DNA from: Hymenobacter daecheongensis DSM 21074
GTDB taxonomy: Bacteria; Bacteroidota; Bacteroidia; Cytophagales; Hymenobacteraceae
Assembly (NCBI RefSeq): GCF_900141805.1
Contig: NZ_FQYN01000007.1
Span: forward strand, 186,001 to 250,000
Direction of reading: 5' to 3'
DNA length: 64,000 nt
Each line of letters opens with the position of its first letter. Within the stretch, counting starts at the first letter, position 1. The notes under the pieces were generated by a model. The model saw only the letters and a list, made by a program, of their open reading frames with translations, was not told the DNA's origin and did no database searches. Positions 26,050-32,601 of this stretch are shown here, piece by piece. Position numbers and translations under genes: made by a program.

Positions 26050-26586
26050 ATGCTGAGAATCAAAGAGTTTTTTGCGCTCGACGACTTAATAACCGCTCGC
26101 TGGGGGCACCAAGCGTTCCGCTACGTGGACTATTGTGGTCTGCTACCCGTCAGACCCTTGGAAAACGGGGGCTATGAGTGTACGCCGACCAACACGCTCA
26201 GCTTCGCGCGCACGGGCGGCGACGGCGTGCACTTTAGCCTGCTGGACGCCCGCGACGAGACGGCTGACGGCCCCGTGGTCATGACCGTGCCCATGGCGGA
26301 GGCGAACCTGGTCGTAGCCGAAACCTTGTCCGAGTTCTTGGGCATTGGGTGCCAGACAGGCTGGTTTGAACTCGAACAACTGGCCTACGATGCCCCCGCA
26401 ACCCTGGCGTATTACGCGGCAGCGCCCGCACCGGTATCAGCCCAGGGGCAGGCCTTTCTCGACGTGGTCCGCACCGAGTTGCGCGTGGCCCCCGTTGCCC
26501 TGACGGCCGAACGCTTGGCGGACTTGGAACAACGCTTCGGGCCGCAGTTGCAGGTCCCGCCCTTTGAGGGTGCTGAAAGCATTTAA
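26050..26586 (+). CDS. Hypothetical protein (178 aa)
   Basis: 178 residues, soluble, no signal. It opens MLRIKEFFALDDLITARWG and contains GGYECTPTNTLSFARTGGDG and VHFSLLDARDETADGPVVMT, then a helical ETLSEFLGIGCQTGWFELEQ and a C-terminal helix LTAERLADLEQRFGPQL. The block of a central beta-rich segment followed by helices is reminiscent of SUKH/SMI1-type immunity-like proteins, but no motif settles this. It lies in an accessory region between repeats and next to a lipoprotein gene on the other strand. Coding potential is good (continuous high-GC third positions). Function unknown. Confidence 0.7.
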   Translation: MLRIKEFFALDDLITARWGHQAFRYVDYCGLLPVRPLENGGYECTPTNTLSFARTGGDGVHFSLLDARDETADGPVVMTVPMAEANLVVAETLSEFLGIGCQTGWFELEQLAYDAPATLAYYAAAPAPVSAQGQAFLDVVRTELRVAPVALTAERLADLEQRFGPQLQVPPFEGAESI

Positions 26587-26663
26587 AAACGCTCGTTTTG
26601 ATTTCCGATCGTTTGGCTGAACATGTGATTTTCTGAGCCTTCGCCCCGCGTGGTGGCTGCTTC

Positions 26664-27158
26664 TTAGCGGGAGAAATAAAAGCGCCAGACCCGGGTTAAG
26701 GAGCCATCGGGGTCGGTGGTGCTGTCGCACAGGACGAGTCGATGGCGGGTGAGAATGGTAATCAATTTGGTGTTAGGAACCCCATCGGCATTGCCGAGGT
26801 CTTCCGGACGCGCGTGGCCCCCGCGAACCAGGGCAGTGTCAACCACGCGGCGAACCCACAATGTATTTCCACTTCGGGAGTACGTGTGCTCTTCCCGCAC
26901 GCTTCCGGAGTAGGTCCAGCGCTGCGACCCGATGGTGAGCCATGCGCCCGGTGGGAGCGGGTTCATAAACCGGCTCAGATAGCGACCTTGGCTGTCGTAG
27001 AATGCGGCTCCGGCGGAATCGTAGTGCCAGCGTCCCACGAGGTCCGTACTCACGGAAGCAGGGCTATTAGCGGTGGGTTCGTGCGGCTCACAACCTACCA
27101 GCAGCCATAGCAGGCCCGCCTTGGTTACGGTAGTGAAGCAGGAGATAATCTTTTCCAT
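26664..27158 (-). CDS. Putative lipoprotein of unknown function (164 aa)
   Basis: 164 residues with a lipoprotein signal ending LLWLLVGCEPHE (lipobox LVGC). The mature part is beta-rich: LVGRWHYDSAGAAFYDSQGR, LTIGSQRWTYSGSVREEHTY, TLWVRRVVDTALV, and KLITILTRHRLVLCDSTTDP, then DGSLTRVWRFYFSR. The GRWhy...fy..g...i....w.y.g.....ysr.gn pattern looks like the small lipocalin-like or META-type folds common in Bacteroidetes lipoproteins, but I cannot name one. A -7-like TACCTTTC ends three bases before the ATG, so the mRNA is likely leaderless and the start is well fixed. Function unknown. Confidence 0.75.
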   Translation of the reverse strand: MEKIISCFTTVTKAGLLWLLVGCEPHEPTANSPASVSTDLVGRWHYDSAGAAFYDSQGRYLSRFMNPLPPGAWLTIGSQRWTYSGSVREEHTYSRSGNTLWVRRVVDTALVRGGHARPEDLGNADGVPNTKLITILTRHRLVLCDSTTDPDGSLTRVWRFYFSR

Positions 27159-27161
27159 AGG

Positions 27162-27169
27162 GAAAGGTA
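27162..27169 (-). promoter_or_regulatory. -7-like box TACCTTTC adjoining a start codon
   Basis: One change from TAnnTTTG on the minus strand, then CCT and ATG (27156-27158). Confidence 0.45.
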
Positions 27170-27414
27170 AGATAGCTGAGGCACTACTTAAACACCACTA
27201 GGTAGCCGTATCTAAAGAACGCTCCTTTTCCTAAACCACTACTCATGCACCTTCATTCACGTGGCAAAGTGGTCCTACGGCTCAGATTGAGTTCAGGAAA
27301 CTGGTTCACCTTGCAAAGTTCAGTTAACTCAGATTGGCGATGAGTTTCGTGAGCTGCTAGCTCTGCGGAAGATTTAGGTAAGGACCAGCCCAAGTGCCCT
27401 TGCCGGCAGGGTAT

Positions 27415-27493
27415 AAACAAATAAAAATAAATTTCTTCACACCCCACCACGCCCCTGAACCCTGGGTGTAATCGAAATTATTTTTATTTGTTT
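27415..27493. repeat. Inverted repeat upstream of an HTH gene
   Basis: AAACAAATAAAAATAA (27415-27430) is exactly complementary to TTATTTTTATTTGTTT (27478-27493). The arms continue inward with a few mismatches to CACCC/GGGTG. The right arm ends 21 bases before the HTH gene start, so it could be an operator, a hairpin terminator, or the remnant of an element end. Confidence 0.8.
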
Positions 27494-27514
27494 ACACCCA
27501 ACGCCCACCCGCTT

Positions 27515-28171
27515 ATGCCGCGCCGCGCCTCTCCTTCCTATACCCTGGCCGCCGCCGTGCGCCGGCACTTTGGCCTGACCCAGGCCGAGCTGGCCGCCTT
27601 CGTGGGCGTGAGCCAACAACAGCTGGCCCGCGTGGAGGCCGGCCGCAAGCAGCTCGGCCCCGGCCCCGACCAGCGCCTACAGGTGCTGGCCCGCCAGCTG
27701 CCCCCGCCCGACGGCCACGGCCCCGCGGCCCCCGATTTCACGGATGAGGCCCTACCCGCCGACCCGGCCGGGGCCGCCGAAACTCTTGCCGCCCTGCGCC
27801 AGCGCCTGGCCCGCTGCCAGTGGCGGCGCACCGACCTGGCCTACCAAGTGGGGCAGCAGCGCCAGCCCAACCAGCAGCGGCACCAGCGGCGGCGCTGGGC
27901 CGTGCGGGTGCTGGGGCCGCTGCTGGCCGCCCCCTTGCCCCGGCCCGACTGGCTGGCCCCCGGCGGCCCCGCGCTGCCGCTGCCGCCCTACCCGCTGGCC
28001 ACCCCCGATGCCCCCCGCGACACGCACTGGCTCCAGGGGCTGGCCCTGCGCCTGGCCGCCACCCCCGCGCCGCTCTCGTCCGCTGCCGCCGCCCTGGCCC
28101 GCGCCCGCCTGGCCGGCCTCGATGCGGAAATTCAGGCGCTTACGGCCGCGCTGGTTGAATTTCCGGCGTAG
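27515..28171 (+). CDS. Helix-turn-helix protein, XRE-like, with Pro-rich tail
   Basis: 218 residues from ATG 27515; TTG 27488 is possible but lies inside the inverted repeat. Residues about 7-55 are an XRE-type HTH: AAAVRRHFGLTQAELAAFVG, VSQQQLARVEAGRKQL, typical of Cro/CI-like DNA binders. The rest is low-complexity Pro/Ala/Arg/Leu sequence without a recognisable domain, containing a charged stretch RQRLARCQWRRTDLAYQVGQ and a terminal helix LARARLAGLDAEIQALTAAL. The GC content is very high, so the tail is strongly biased. The adjacent inverted repeat may be its operator (inference). Target unknown. HTH call fairly sure. Confidence 0.75.
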   Translation: MPRRASPSYTLAAAVRRHFGLTQAELAAFVGVSQQQLARVEAGRKQLGPGPDQRLQVLARQLPPPDGHGPAAPDFTDEALPADPAGAAETLAALRQRLARCQWRRTDLAYQVGQQRQPNQQRHQRRRWAVRVLGPLLAAPLPRPDWLAPGGPALPLPPYPLATPDAPRDTHWLQGLALRLAATPAPLSSAAAALARARLAGLDAEIQALTAALVEFPA

Positions 28172-28249
28172 TTTTCTAGCTTTAGCAGCCGGCGGGTACT
28201 CACGCCGCGCTATTGATTTTCTCTATCATTCTTTAACGCAATCTTTCTC

Positions 28250-28666
28250 ATGGATTACTCTCTGCAGTTGCTCACCACCCGCGCCCAGTGCGACGCCGTG
28301 CTGGCCTACGCCAACGCCAAGCTCAGCCTGCTGACTTACCACGATGCCCAGACCGGCCGCCGAACCGGCAACCTGACCACCTCGGCCACCAACGACACCG
28401 CCGAGCTGCTCAGCCTGAACTCCTACATCACGGCCATGACCCCCGTAGTTCCGACCCTGCTCCCCGGCAAGGACCGCGACAAGCAGGCCAGCGACCTGCG
28501 CCTCAAAACCGACCGCCGCGACACGCTGCTGGCCCGCCAGAACCAGCAGGGCCCCGAGGCCCTCATCGAAGCCGAGGCCGAGGGCGGCCTGGTCGATGTG
28601 CAGGTGCCGCTCATCGAAGACCTTATCACGCAGGTGACGGCGCACCGAGCCACCCTGTCGGCCTAG
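28250..28666 (+). CDS. Hypothetical helical protein (138 aa)
   Basis: 138 residues, soluble. It opens MDYSLQLLTTRAQCDAVLAY and runs as helices: ANAKLSLLTYHDAQTGRRTG, TNDTAELLSLNSYITAMTPV, then DKQASDLRLKTDRRDTLLAR and LIEDLITQVTAHRATLSA. The likely fold is a helical bundle. I do not recognise the family. It follows the HTH gene by 78 bp in the same direction and could share its transcript; a bidirectional terminator ends it. Function unknown. Confidence 0.72.
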   Translation: MDYSLQLLTTRAQCDAVLAYANAKLSLLTYHDAQTGRRTGNLTTSATNDTAELLSLNSYITAMTPVVPTLLPGKDRDKQASDLRLKTDRRDTLLARQNQQGPEALIEAEAEGGLVDVQVPLIEDLITQVTAHRATLSA

Positions 28667-28686
28667 CCGGCCCGCTGATACCCCCG

Positions 28687-28733
28687 CCACTAAAAAAGGC
28701 CGCCCCGGAGTGCCGGGGCGGCCTTTTTAGTGG
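28687..28733. terminator. Bidirectional terminator
   Basis: CCACTAAAAAAGGCCGCCCC pairs with GGGGCGGCCTTTTTAGTGG, loop GGAGTGCC. It lies between converging genes and has A- and T-runs on the two sides. Confidence 0.92.
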
Positions 28734-28755
28734 CGAGTGATACGTTCAGGACAAC

Positions 28756-29331
28756 TCAAATAGCGGCCGGCCACCACCGCGCGGCTCCGCGCTTATACAG
28801 CGTAGCGCAGCCCCAGGCCAGCAGGCTGCCCAGCAGCGCCCCGGCCACCACATCGGTGAGGTAGTGGGCGGCCAGGTAGATGCGGCTGTAGCTGAGCAGA
28901 ATGGCCCAAACCAGCGTGAGCCACTTGGCCAGCCAGTAGCGCCGGGGCAGCACCTGCCACAGAAACACCGTGAGGGCAAAGCTATTAGCCGCGTGCGACG
29001 ACATAAAGCCGAACTGCCCGCCGCAGCCGTGGGCCAGGTTCAGGGTGGCGGAAAGCTCAGGGTCGTGGCAGGGGCGCAGGCGGGCGAAGAAGGGCTTGAA
29101 GAAGCGGCTCGAAATGCTGTCGGCCAGGGCTACGCTGAACAGCAGCAGCGGCAGCAGCAGCCGGGCCCGCTGCCCAAACAGGTACACCAGCGCCATCAGC
29201 AGCACCAGATAAGCCGGAAACCACACGAAGCGCTCGGAGAAGAAAATCATCCACTTATCCAGCAGCGGCGAGTGTTGGTCGTTGGCGGCCAGCAGCAGCC
29301 GGCGGTCCAGAACTTGCAGCAGCTCGATCAA
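28756..29331 (-). CDS. PAP2-family membrane phosphatase
   Basis: 191 residues with about five membrane helices. The three phosphatase motifs are present: KPFFARLRPC (motif 1, Lys and Arg-Pro), SSHAAN (motif 2, Ser-His) and SRIYLAAHYLTDV (motif 3, Arg and catalytic His). Family members dephosphorylate undecaprenyl pyrophosphate, phosphatidic acid or lipid A at the membrane; the exact substrate cannot be told. Its ATG overlaps the hemF stop by four bases (ATGA), so it is translationally coupled to hemF. No function linking it to heme is known to me. Family secure. Confidence 0.94.
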   Translation of the reverse strand: MIELLQVLDRRLLLAANDQHSPLLDKWMIFFSERFVWFPAYLVLLMALVYLFGQRARLLLPLLLFSVALADSISSRFFKPFFARLRPCHDPELSATLNLAHGCGGQFGFMSSHAANSFALTVFLWQVLPRRYWLAKWLTLVWAILLSYSRIYLAAHYLTDVVAGALLGSLLAWGCATLYKRGAARWWPAAI

Positions 29332-30281
29332 AGCGCGGCGGTTTCAACCCACTGCACGCCTTTGCGCAGCCAGCTTTGGGTAACTTCTTCGGCCGAGCCG
29401 GGGGCGGGCACCAGGTTGTAGTGCCACTCGCAGCGCGGCGGCAAGCTCATCAGAATGCTTTCGGTGCGGCCGCCGGTTTCCAGGCCGAAGCGCGTGCCGC
29501 GGTCGATGGCCAGGTTGAACTCGGCGTAGCGGCCCCGGCGCACGAGCTGCCATTTTTCCTCGGCCTCGCCGTAGGGCAGGTCGCGGTTCTGGTGCATCAG
29601 CGTAGTGTAGGTGGGCCCGAAAACGTCGCCCACGGCCTGCACGAAGGCAAACAGCTCCTCCGCGGTGCCGTCTTTGCCCACGGTGAGGCGGTCGAAGAAG
29701 ATGCCGCCCACGCCGCGGGTTTCCTGGCGGTGGGTGATGAAGAAGTAGTCGTCGGCCCAGGCATGGAAGCGGGCGTAGTAGGCCGGGTTGTGCTGGTCGC
29801 AGACGGCCTTGAGCTGCTGGTGAAACCAGCGGGCCTGCGCCTCATCCACATAAATCGGGGTCAGGTCGATGCCGCCGCCGAACCAGGCCTCGCCGTTGCC
29901 GGCCTCGAAATAGCGCACGTTCATGTGCACGATGGGCACGCGCGGGCTGCGCGGGTGCTGCACCACGCTCACGCCGGTGGCGAAATACTCGGGGTTGGGC
30001 ATCAGCAGCACTTTGGCGGCCTGCTCGCTCATGATGCCCATCACGGCCGAGAAATTCACGCCGCCTTTTTCCAGCACGTCGCCTTCCGTGAGCACGCGGC
30101 TGCGGCCACCGCCGCAGCCGTGGTGCTGCCAGGCATCTTCCTGAAAGCGGCCCCGGCCGTCGGCGGCTTCGAGCTGCTGGCAGAGCCGGTCCTGAAAATC
30201 ACGCATCCAGGCTTCCACCTGGGCCCGAAAGGGCAGCGTGGCCACGGCAGCCGATGAGGAAAGGGGAGAAGGAAGGGACAT
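29328..30281 (-). CDS. hemF: Oxygen-dependent coproporphyrinogen III oxidase
   Basis: 317 residues. Decarboxylates coproporphyrinogen III to protoporphyrinogen IX with O2, in heme synthesis; cytoplasmic. Family features: AWMRDFQDRLCQQLEAADG, WQHHGCGGGRSRVLTEGDVL, EKGGVNFSAVMG, HMNVRYFEAGNGEAWFGGG, DLTPIYV, the HAWADDYFFITHRQETRGVG block with FFDRL, and the signature FNLAIDRGTRFGLETGGRTE with SILMSLPP. The start MSLPSPLSSSAAVATLPF adds a short non-conserved lead. It is the first gene of a two-gene operon with the PAP2 phosphatase, driven by a perfect -7 box 100 bases upstream. Secure. Confidence 0.98.
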   Translation of the reverse strand: MSLPSPLSSSAAVATLPFRAQVEAWMRDFQDRLCQQLEAADGRGRFQEDAWQHHGCGGGRSRVLTEGDVLEKGGVNFSAVMGIMSEQAAKVLLMPNPEYFATGVSVVQHPRSPRVPIVHMNVRYFEAGNGEAWFGGGIDLTPIYVDEAQARWFHQQLKAVCDQHNPAYYARFHAWADDYFFITHRQETRGVGGIFFDRLTVGKDGTAEELFAFVQAVGDVFGPTYTTLMHQNRDLPYGEAEEKWQLVRRGRYAEFNLAIDRGTRFGLETGGRTESILMSLPPRCEWHYNLVPAPGSAEEVTQSWLRKGVQWVETAAL

Positions 30282-30381
30282 AAGAAAACGACAGCCTGAA
30301 AAATGCCGCCCGGACGCTCGTAAGCCCGCCCCGGCACTGCAAACAAGTCCGACTCAGTTGAAAATTCAGTCAAACCAATTA

Positions 30382-30389
30382 CAAAGATA
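30382..30389 (-). promoter_or_regulatory. hemF promoter -7 box TATCTTTG
   Basis: Exact TAnnTTTG on the minus strand, 100 bases upstream of the hemF start. The leader has no evident hairpin. Confidence 0.5.
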
Positions 30390-30412
30390 AGCAGCCGCGG
30401 CTGGTACGGCCT

Positions 30413-30931
30413 TTAAGCCAGCGGCTTTTCCAGCACCAGCAATTCCAGCGGCTGCCGGGCCAGCCCGAAGCGTGGGTCGGTGGGGAAGGGCTCAACGGCG
30501 CCGGTGCGGTGGTAGCCGTGGCGCTCGTACCAGGCCAGCAGCTCGTGCCGAACCGAAATGACGGTGATGCGCATGGTGGGTAGTTGGTGCCGGCGGGCGT
30601 AGTCCTCGGCGGCCCGCAGCAGCTGCTTGCCAATGCCGTGGGCCTGCCAGGCCGGCGCCACCGACAGCATGCCCAGATACAGCGCAGCGGGCAGCCGCTG
30701 CAGGTATACCGAGCCCAGAAGGGCGCCTTCCGCATCGCGGCCGAGCAGAATGGTGGCGTTTTCGGGGGCCAGCAGGTCGCGCAGGGCGGCGGCATCGGTG
30801 CGCTGCCCGCCCAGCAGGTGCGCCTCCGTGGTCCAGCCTTTTTCCGATTCGGGGCCGCGGTAGGCGCTATTGACCAGGGCCACCAGCGCGGGAATATCGG
30901 CGGCCGTGGCCGGGATGATAGTGTGCAGCAT
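30413..30931 (-). CDS. GNAT-family N-acetyltransferase
   Basis: 172 residues from ATG 30929-30931. The acetyl-CoA fold is clear: MLHTIIPATAADIPALVALV, then NSAYRGPESEKGWTTEAHLL, LLGRDAEGALLGSVYLQ, LGMLSVAPAWQAHGIGKQLL (motif A, the Q-x-x-G-x-G CoA loop), RAAEDYARRH, and the C-terminal LAWYERHGYHRTGAVEPFP. Substrate unknown. The frame could begin at 31045, but a -7-like TACCTTCG ends five bases before this ATG, giving a leaderless mRNA, and the longer version would run through the terminator of the next gene. Family secure. Confidence 0.92.
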   Translation of the reverse strand: MLHTIIPATAADIPALVALVNSAYRGPESEKGWTTEAHLLGGQRTDAAALRDLLAPENATILLGRDAEGALLGSVYLQRLPAALYLGMLSVAPAWQAHGIGKQLLRAAEDYARRHQLPTMRITVISVRHELLAWYERHGYHRTGAVEPFPTDPRFGLARQPLELLVLEKPLA

Positions 30932-30935
30932 AGGG

Positions 30936-30943
30936 CGAAGGTA
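30936..30943 (-). promoter_or_regulatory. -7-like box TACCTTCG adjoining the GNAT start
   Basis: One change from TAnnTTTG; four bases (CCCT) separate it from the ATG, so transcription would start at about the start codon. Confidence 0.5.
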
Positions 30944-30979
30944 GGGCAGGCGAGAGGTGCCGGCAAAAACGGCTCCCGC

Positions 30980-31021
30980 AAAAAAAAACGGCAGCCCGCT
31001 TCCGATGGAAACGGGCTGCCG
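30980..31021 (-). terminator. Terminator of the curlin-repeat gene
   Basis: CGGCAGCCCG (30989-30998) pairs with CGGGCTGCCG (31012-31021). In the minus direction a run of nine T follows the stem. Confidence 0.88.
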
Positions 31022-31044
31022 GACTGCCTGCAGGGCAGCAAGCA

Positions 31045-32337
31045 CTACTGATTCTGCCGGACTACCGCCGTATTGTTGTTGCCGTATTGCAACACGTCGC
31101 TGGTGTTGTTGGCCGCGCCCTGGTAGGTGCGGGCATCATTGCTGTTGCCCGTCTGCGTTTGCCGGGCATAGTCGCTGCTGCCCTGCTGGCTGATGTAGGC
31201 CTTGTTGCCGGAGTTCACCACCCCAGGGGTGCGGGCCACGCCGCCCACGCGCTGATTCTGGATGGCGGTGTTGCCCGTGCCGGTCTGGTCGATGGTGGCC
31301 GTTTCAAAGGCTTCACGCTGGGTCTGGGTGGCCTGGTTTTCGTTGCCGCTCTGCGTGATGGCAGCGTTCTGGTAAGCCCCGGTTTCATAGTCCCCGTTGG
31401 TCTGAAGCTGGGTGGCGATGTTGGCATTGCCCGTCTGGGTTACCGTTGTCCGGCTTTGGGCCACCTTCTCCTGGGTCTGGGTGCTTAGGTTGCCGGTGCC
31501 GGTCTGGGTCAGAGTGGCTTCCACGTTGCCTATCACCGCATTCTGGAACTGCGTGCCGGTGTTGCTCAGGCCCGTCTGGGTGATGGTGGCCGCCGCCCGC
31601 TCGCCGGCCTGGGCGGAGGTGCCCAGCTGCCGCTGACTGGCCGTGTTGAAGCTACCCTGCTGGGTGATGGTCGCCGTTGAGCGCCCCCCGGACTGCTGCT
31701 GGGCGGCGCTATTGCTGTTGCCCGCCTGATACACCGTCGCACTATGACTGCCTGACAGGCTGCCTTCGCCTTGCTGTTGGGTCGAGGTATTGGCTTCCCC
31801 CAGTTGCGTGGCCGTAGCCGTGTTGTAGCTGCCCTGCGCCTGGGTGGCCCGGTTGCGGTTGCCCACGTCCTGCAGAATGGTAGCCGTGGAGCTGCGGCCG
31901 CTCTGGGTCTGGGTGGCGTAGTTGAGGCCGCTGAGCTGCTGAATGTCAGCGCTCAGGCTGAAGCCGCCCTGCCGCTGGCTGGCGTAGTTGCCGCTGCTGC
32001 CCGCCCGGACCGAGCCCTGGCGGATGGTGGCCCCAACGCCGCCTAGCTCCGACAGCTGCTCCTGCACGGCCTGCTGGTCGTTGCCCATCTGGTCCGTGCG
32101 GGCCGACTGGCGGTTTCCGGTCTGAGTTTGGGTCACTTGGTTGTTGTTGCCGCTGGCACTGCCCGGGTTCACGGCCGCATCGTTCTGGTAGGCCGTGGCG
32201 GTATTGCCCCTGCCGCCGATTTGCGTCACCGTAACCAGGTTGTTGTTGCCGTAGCTGGTGGAAATCTGGGTATTGTCCTGCGCCGCCGCCGTGCCGCCCC
32301 CGAGCAGGGCCACAAAAAGTAATTTGATTGGTTTCAT
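31045..32337 (-). CDS. Curlin-repeat protein (putative functional amyloid)
   Basis: 430 residues from ATG 32335-32337 (MKPIKLLFVALLGGGTAAAQ, a clear signal peptide). The mature protein is made of about seventeen curlin-like repeats of 20-25 residues with the pattern (G)-N-x-N-x-A-x-Q-x-Q-x-G, for example NNLVTVTQIGGRGNTATAYQ, and GNENQATQTQREAFETATID. Gln and Asn line up at fixed spacing, as in CsgA/CsgB, whose repeats stack into cross-beta fibres. The protein probably forms extracellular amyloid. It is unusually long for CsgA (about 150 residues) and has no csgD-G neighbours here, so its export route cannot be told from this window. A -7 box TAATTTTG lies about 90 bases upstream. Repeat call firm. 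Confidence 0.85.
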   Translation of the reverse strand: MKPIKLLFVALLGGGTAAAQDNTQISTSYGNNNLVTVTQIGGRGNTATAYQNDAAVNPGSASGNNNQVTQTQTGNRQSARTDQMGNDQQAVQEQLSELGGVGATIRQGSVRAGSSGNYASQRQGGFSLSADIQQLSGLNYATQTQSGRSSTATILQDVGNRNRATQAQGSYNTATATQLGEANTSTQQQGEGSLSGSHSATVYQAGNSNSAAQQQSGGRSTATITQQGSFNTASQRQLGTSAQAGERAAATITQTGLSNTGTQFQNAVIGNVEATLTQTGTGNLSTQTQEKVAQSRTTVTQTGNANIATQLQTNGDYETGAYQNAAITQSGNENQATQTQREAFETATIDQTGTGNTAIQNQRVGGVARTPGVVNSGNKAYISQQGSSDYARQTQTGNSNDARTYQGAANNTSDVLQYGNNNTAVVRQNQ

Positions 32338-32425
32338 GCTGAGAATAAAAAAGGTGAGGGAATAAGGCCCCTGCAGGGCAGTTATAACGCTCAAGTTATG
32401 TTAAAATATGGCTAATAAAAATAAA

Positions 32426-32433
32426 CAAAATTA
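32426..32433 (-). promoter_or_regulatory. -7 box TAATTTTG upstream of the curlin gene
   Basis: Exact TAnnTTTG on the minus strand in an AT-rich 264-bp gap between this gene and the divergent E1 gene. Confidence 0.45.
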
Positions 32434-32571
32434 TATTAAATGCAATGCGACACCCTGAGTGGGCCGGAGCTAGCTGCCATCTATAAGGTAAGTGAGTGCT
32501 AAATTCGATCAGCGTGGATGTGGGAGCAGCTGAAAGGGGCCTGGCGCGATGTTGCTGTCAGTTCGAAACCG

Positions 32572-32579
32572 TAATTTCG
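32572..32579 (+). promoter_or_regulatory. E1 gene -7-like box TAATTTCG
   Basis: One change from TAnnTTTG, with TTG at 32552-32554, 17 bases upstream. The E1 ATG is 23 bases downstream. Confidence 0.45.
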
Positions 32580-32601
32580 CTCTTTCAACCGCCGCTCCTT
32601 C

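Larger units (their letters stand above)
27159..27514. other. Gap of 356 bp between divergent genes
   Basis: Contains the leaderless promoter of the lipoprotein gene at its left end and a long AT-rich inverted repeat at its right end (27415-27493). The middle (27200-27410) is AT-richer than the genome and has no open frame I would trust. Confidence 0.7.
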
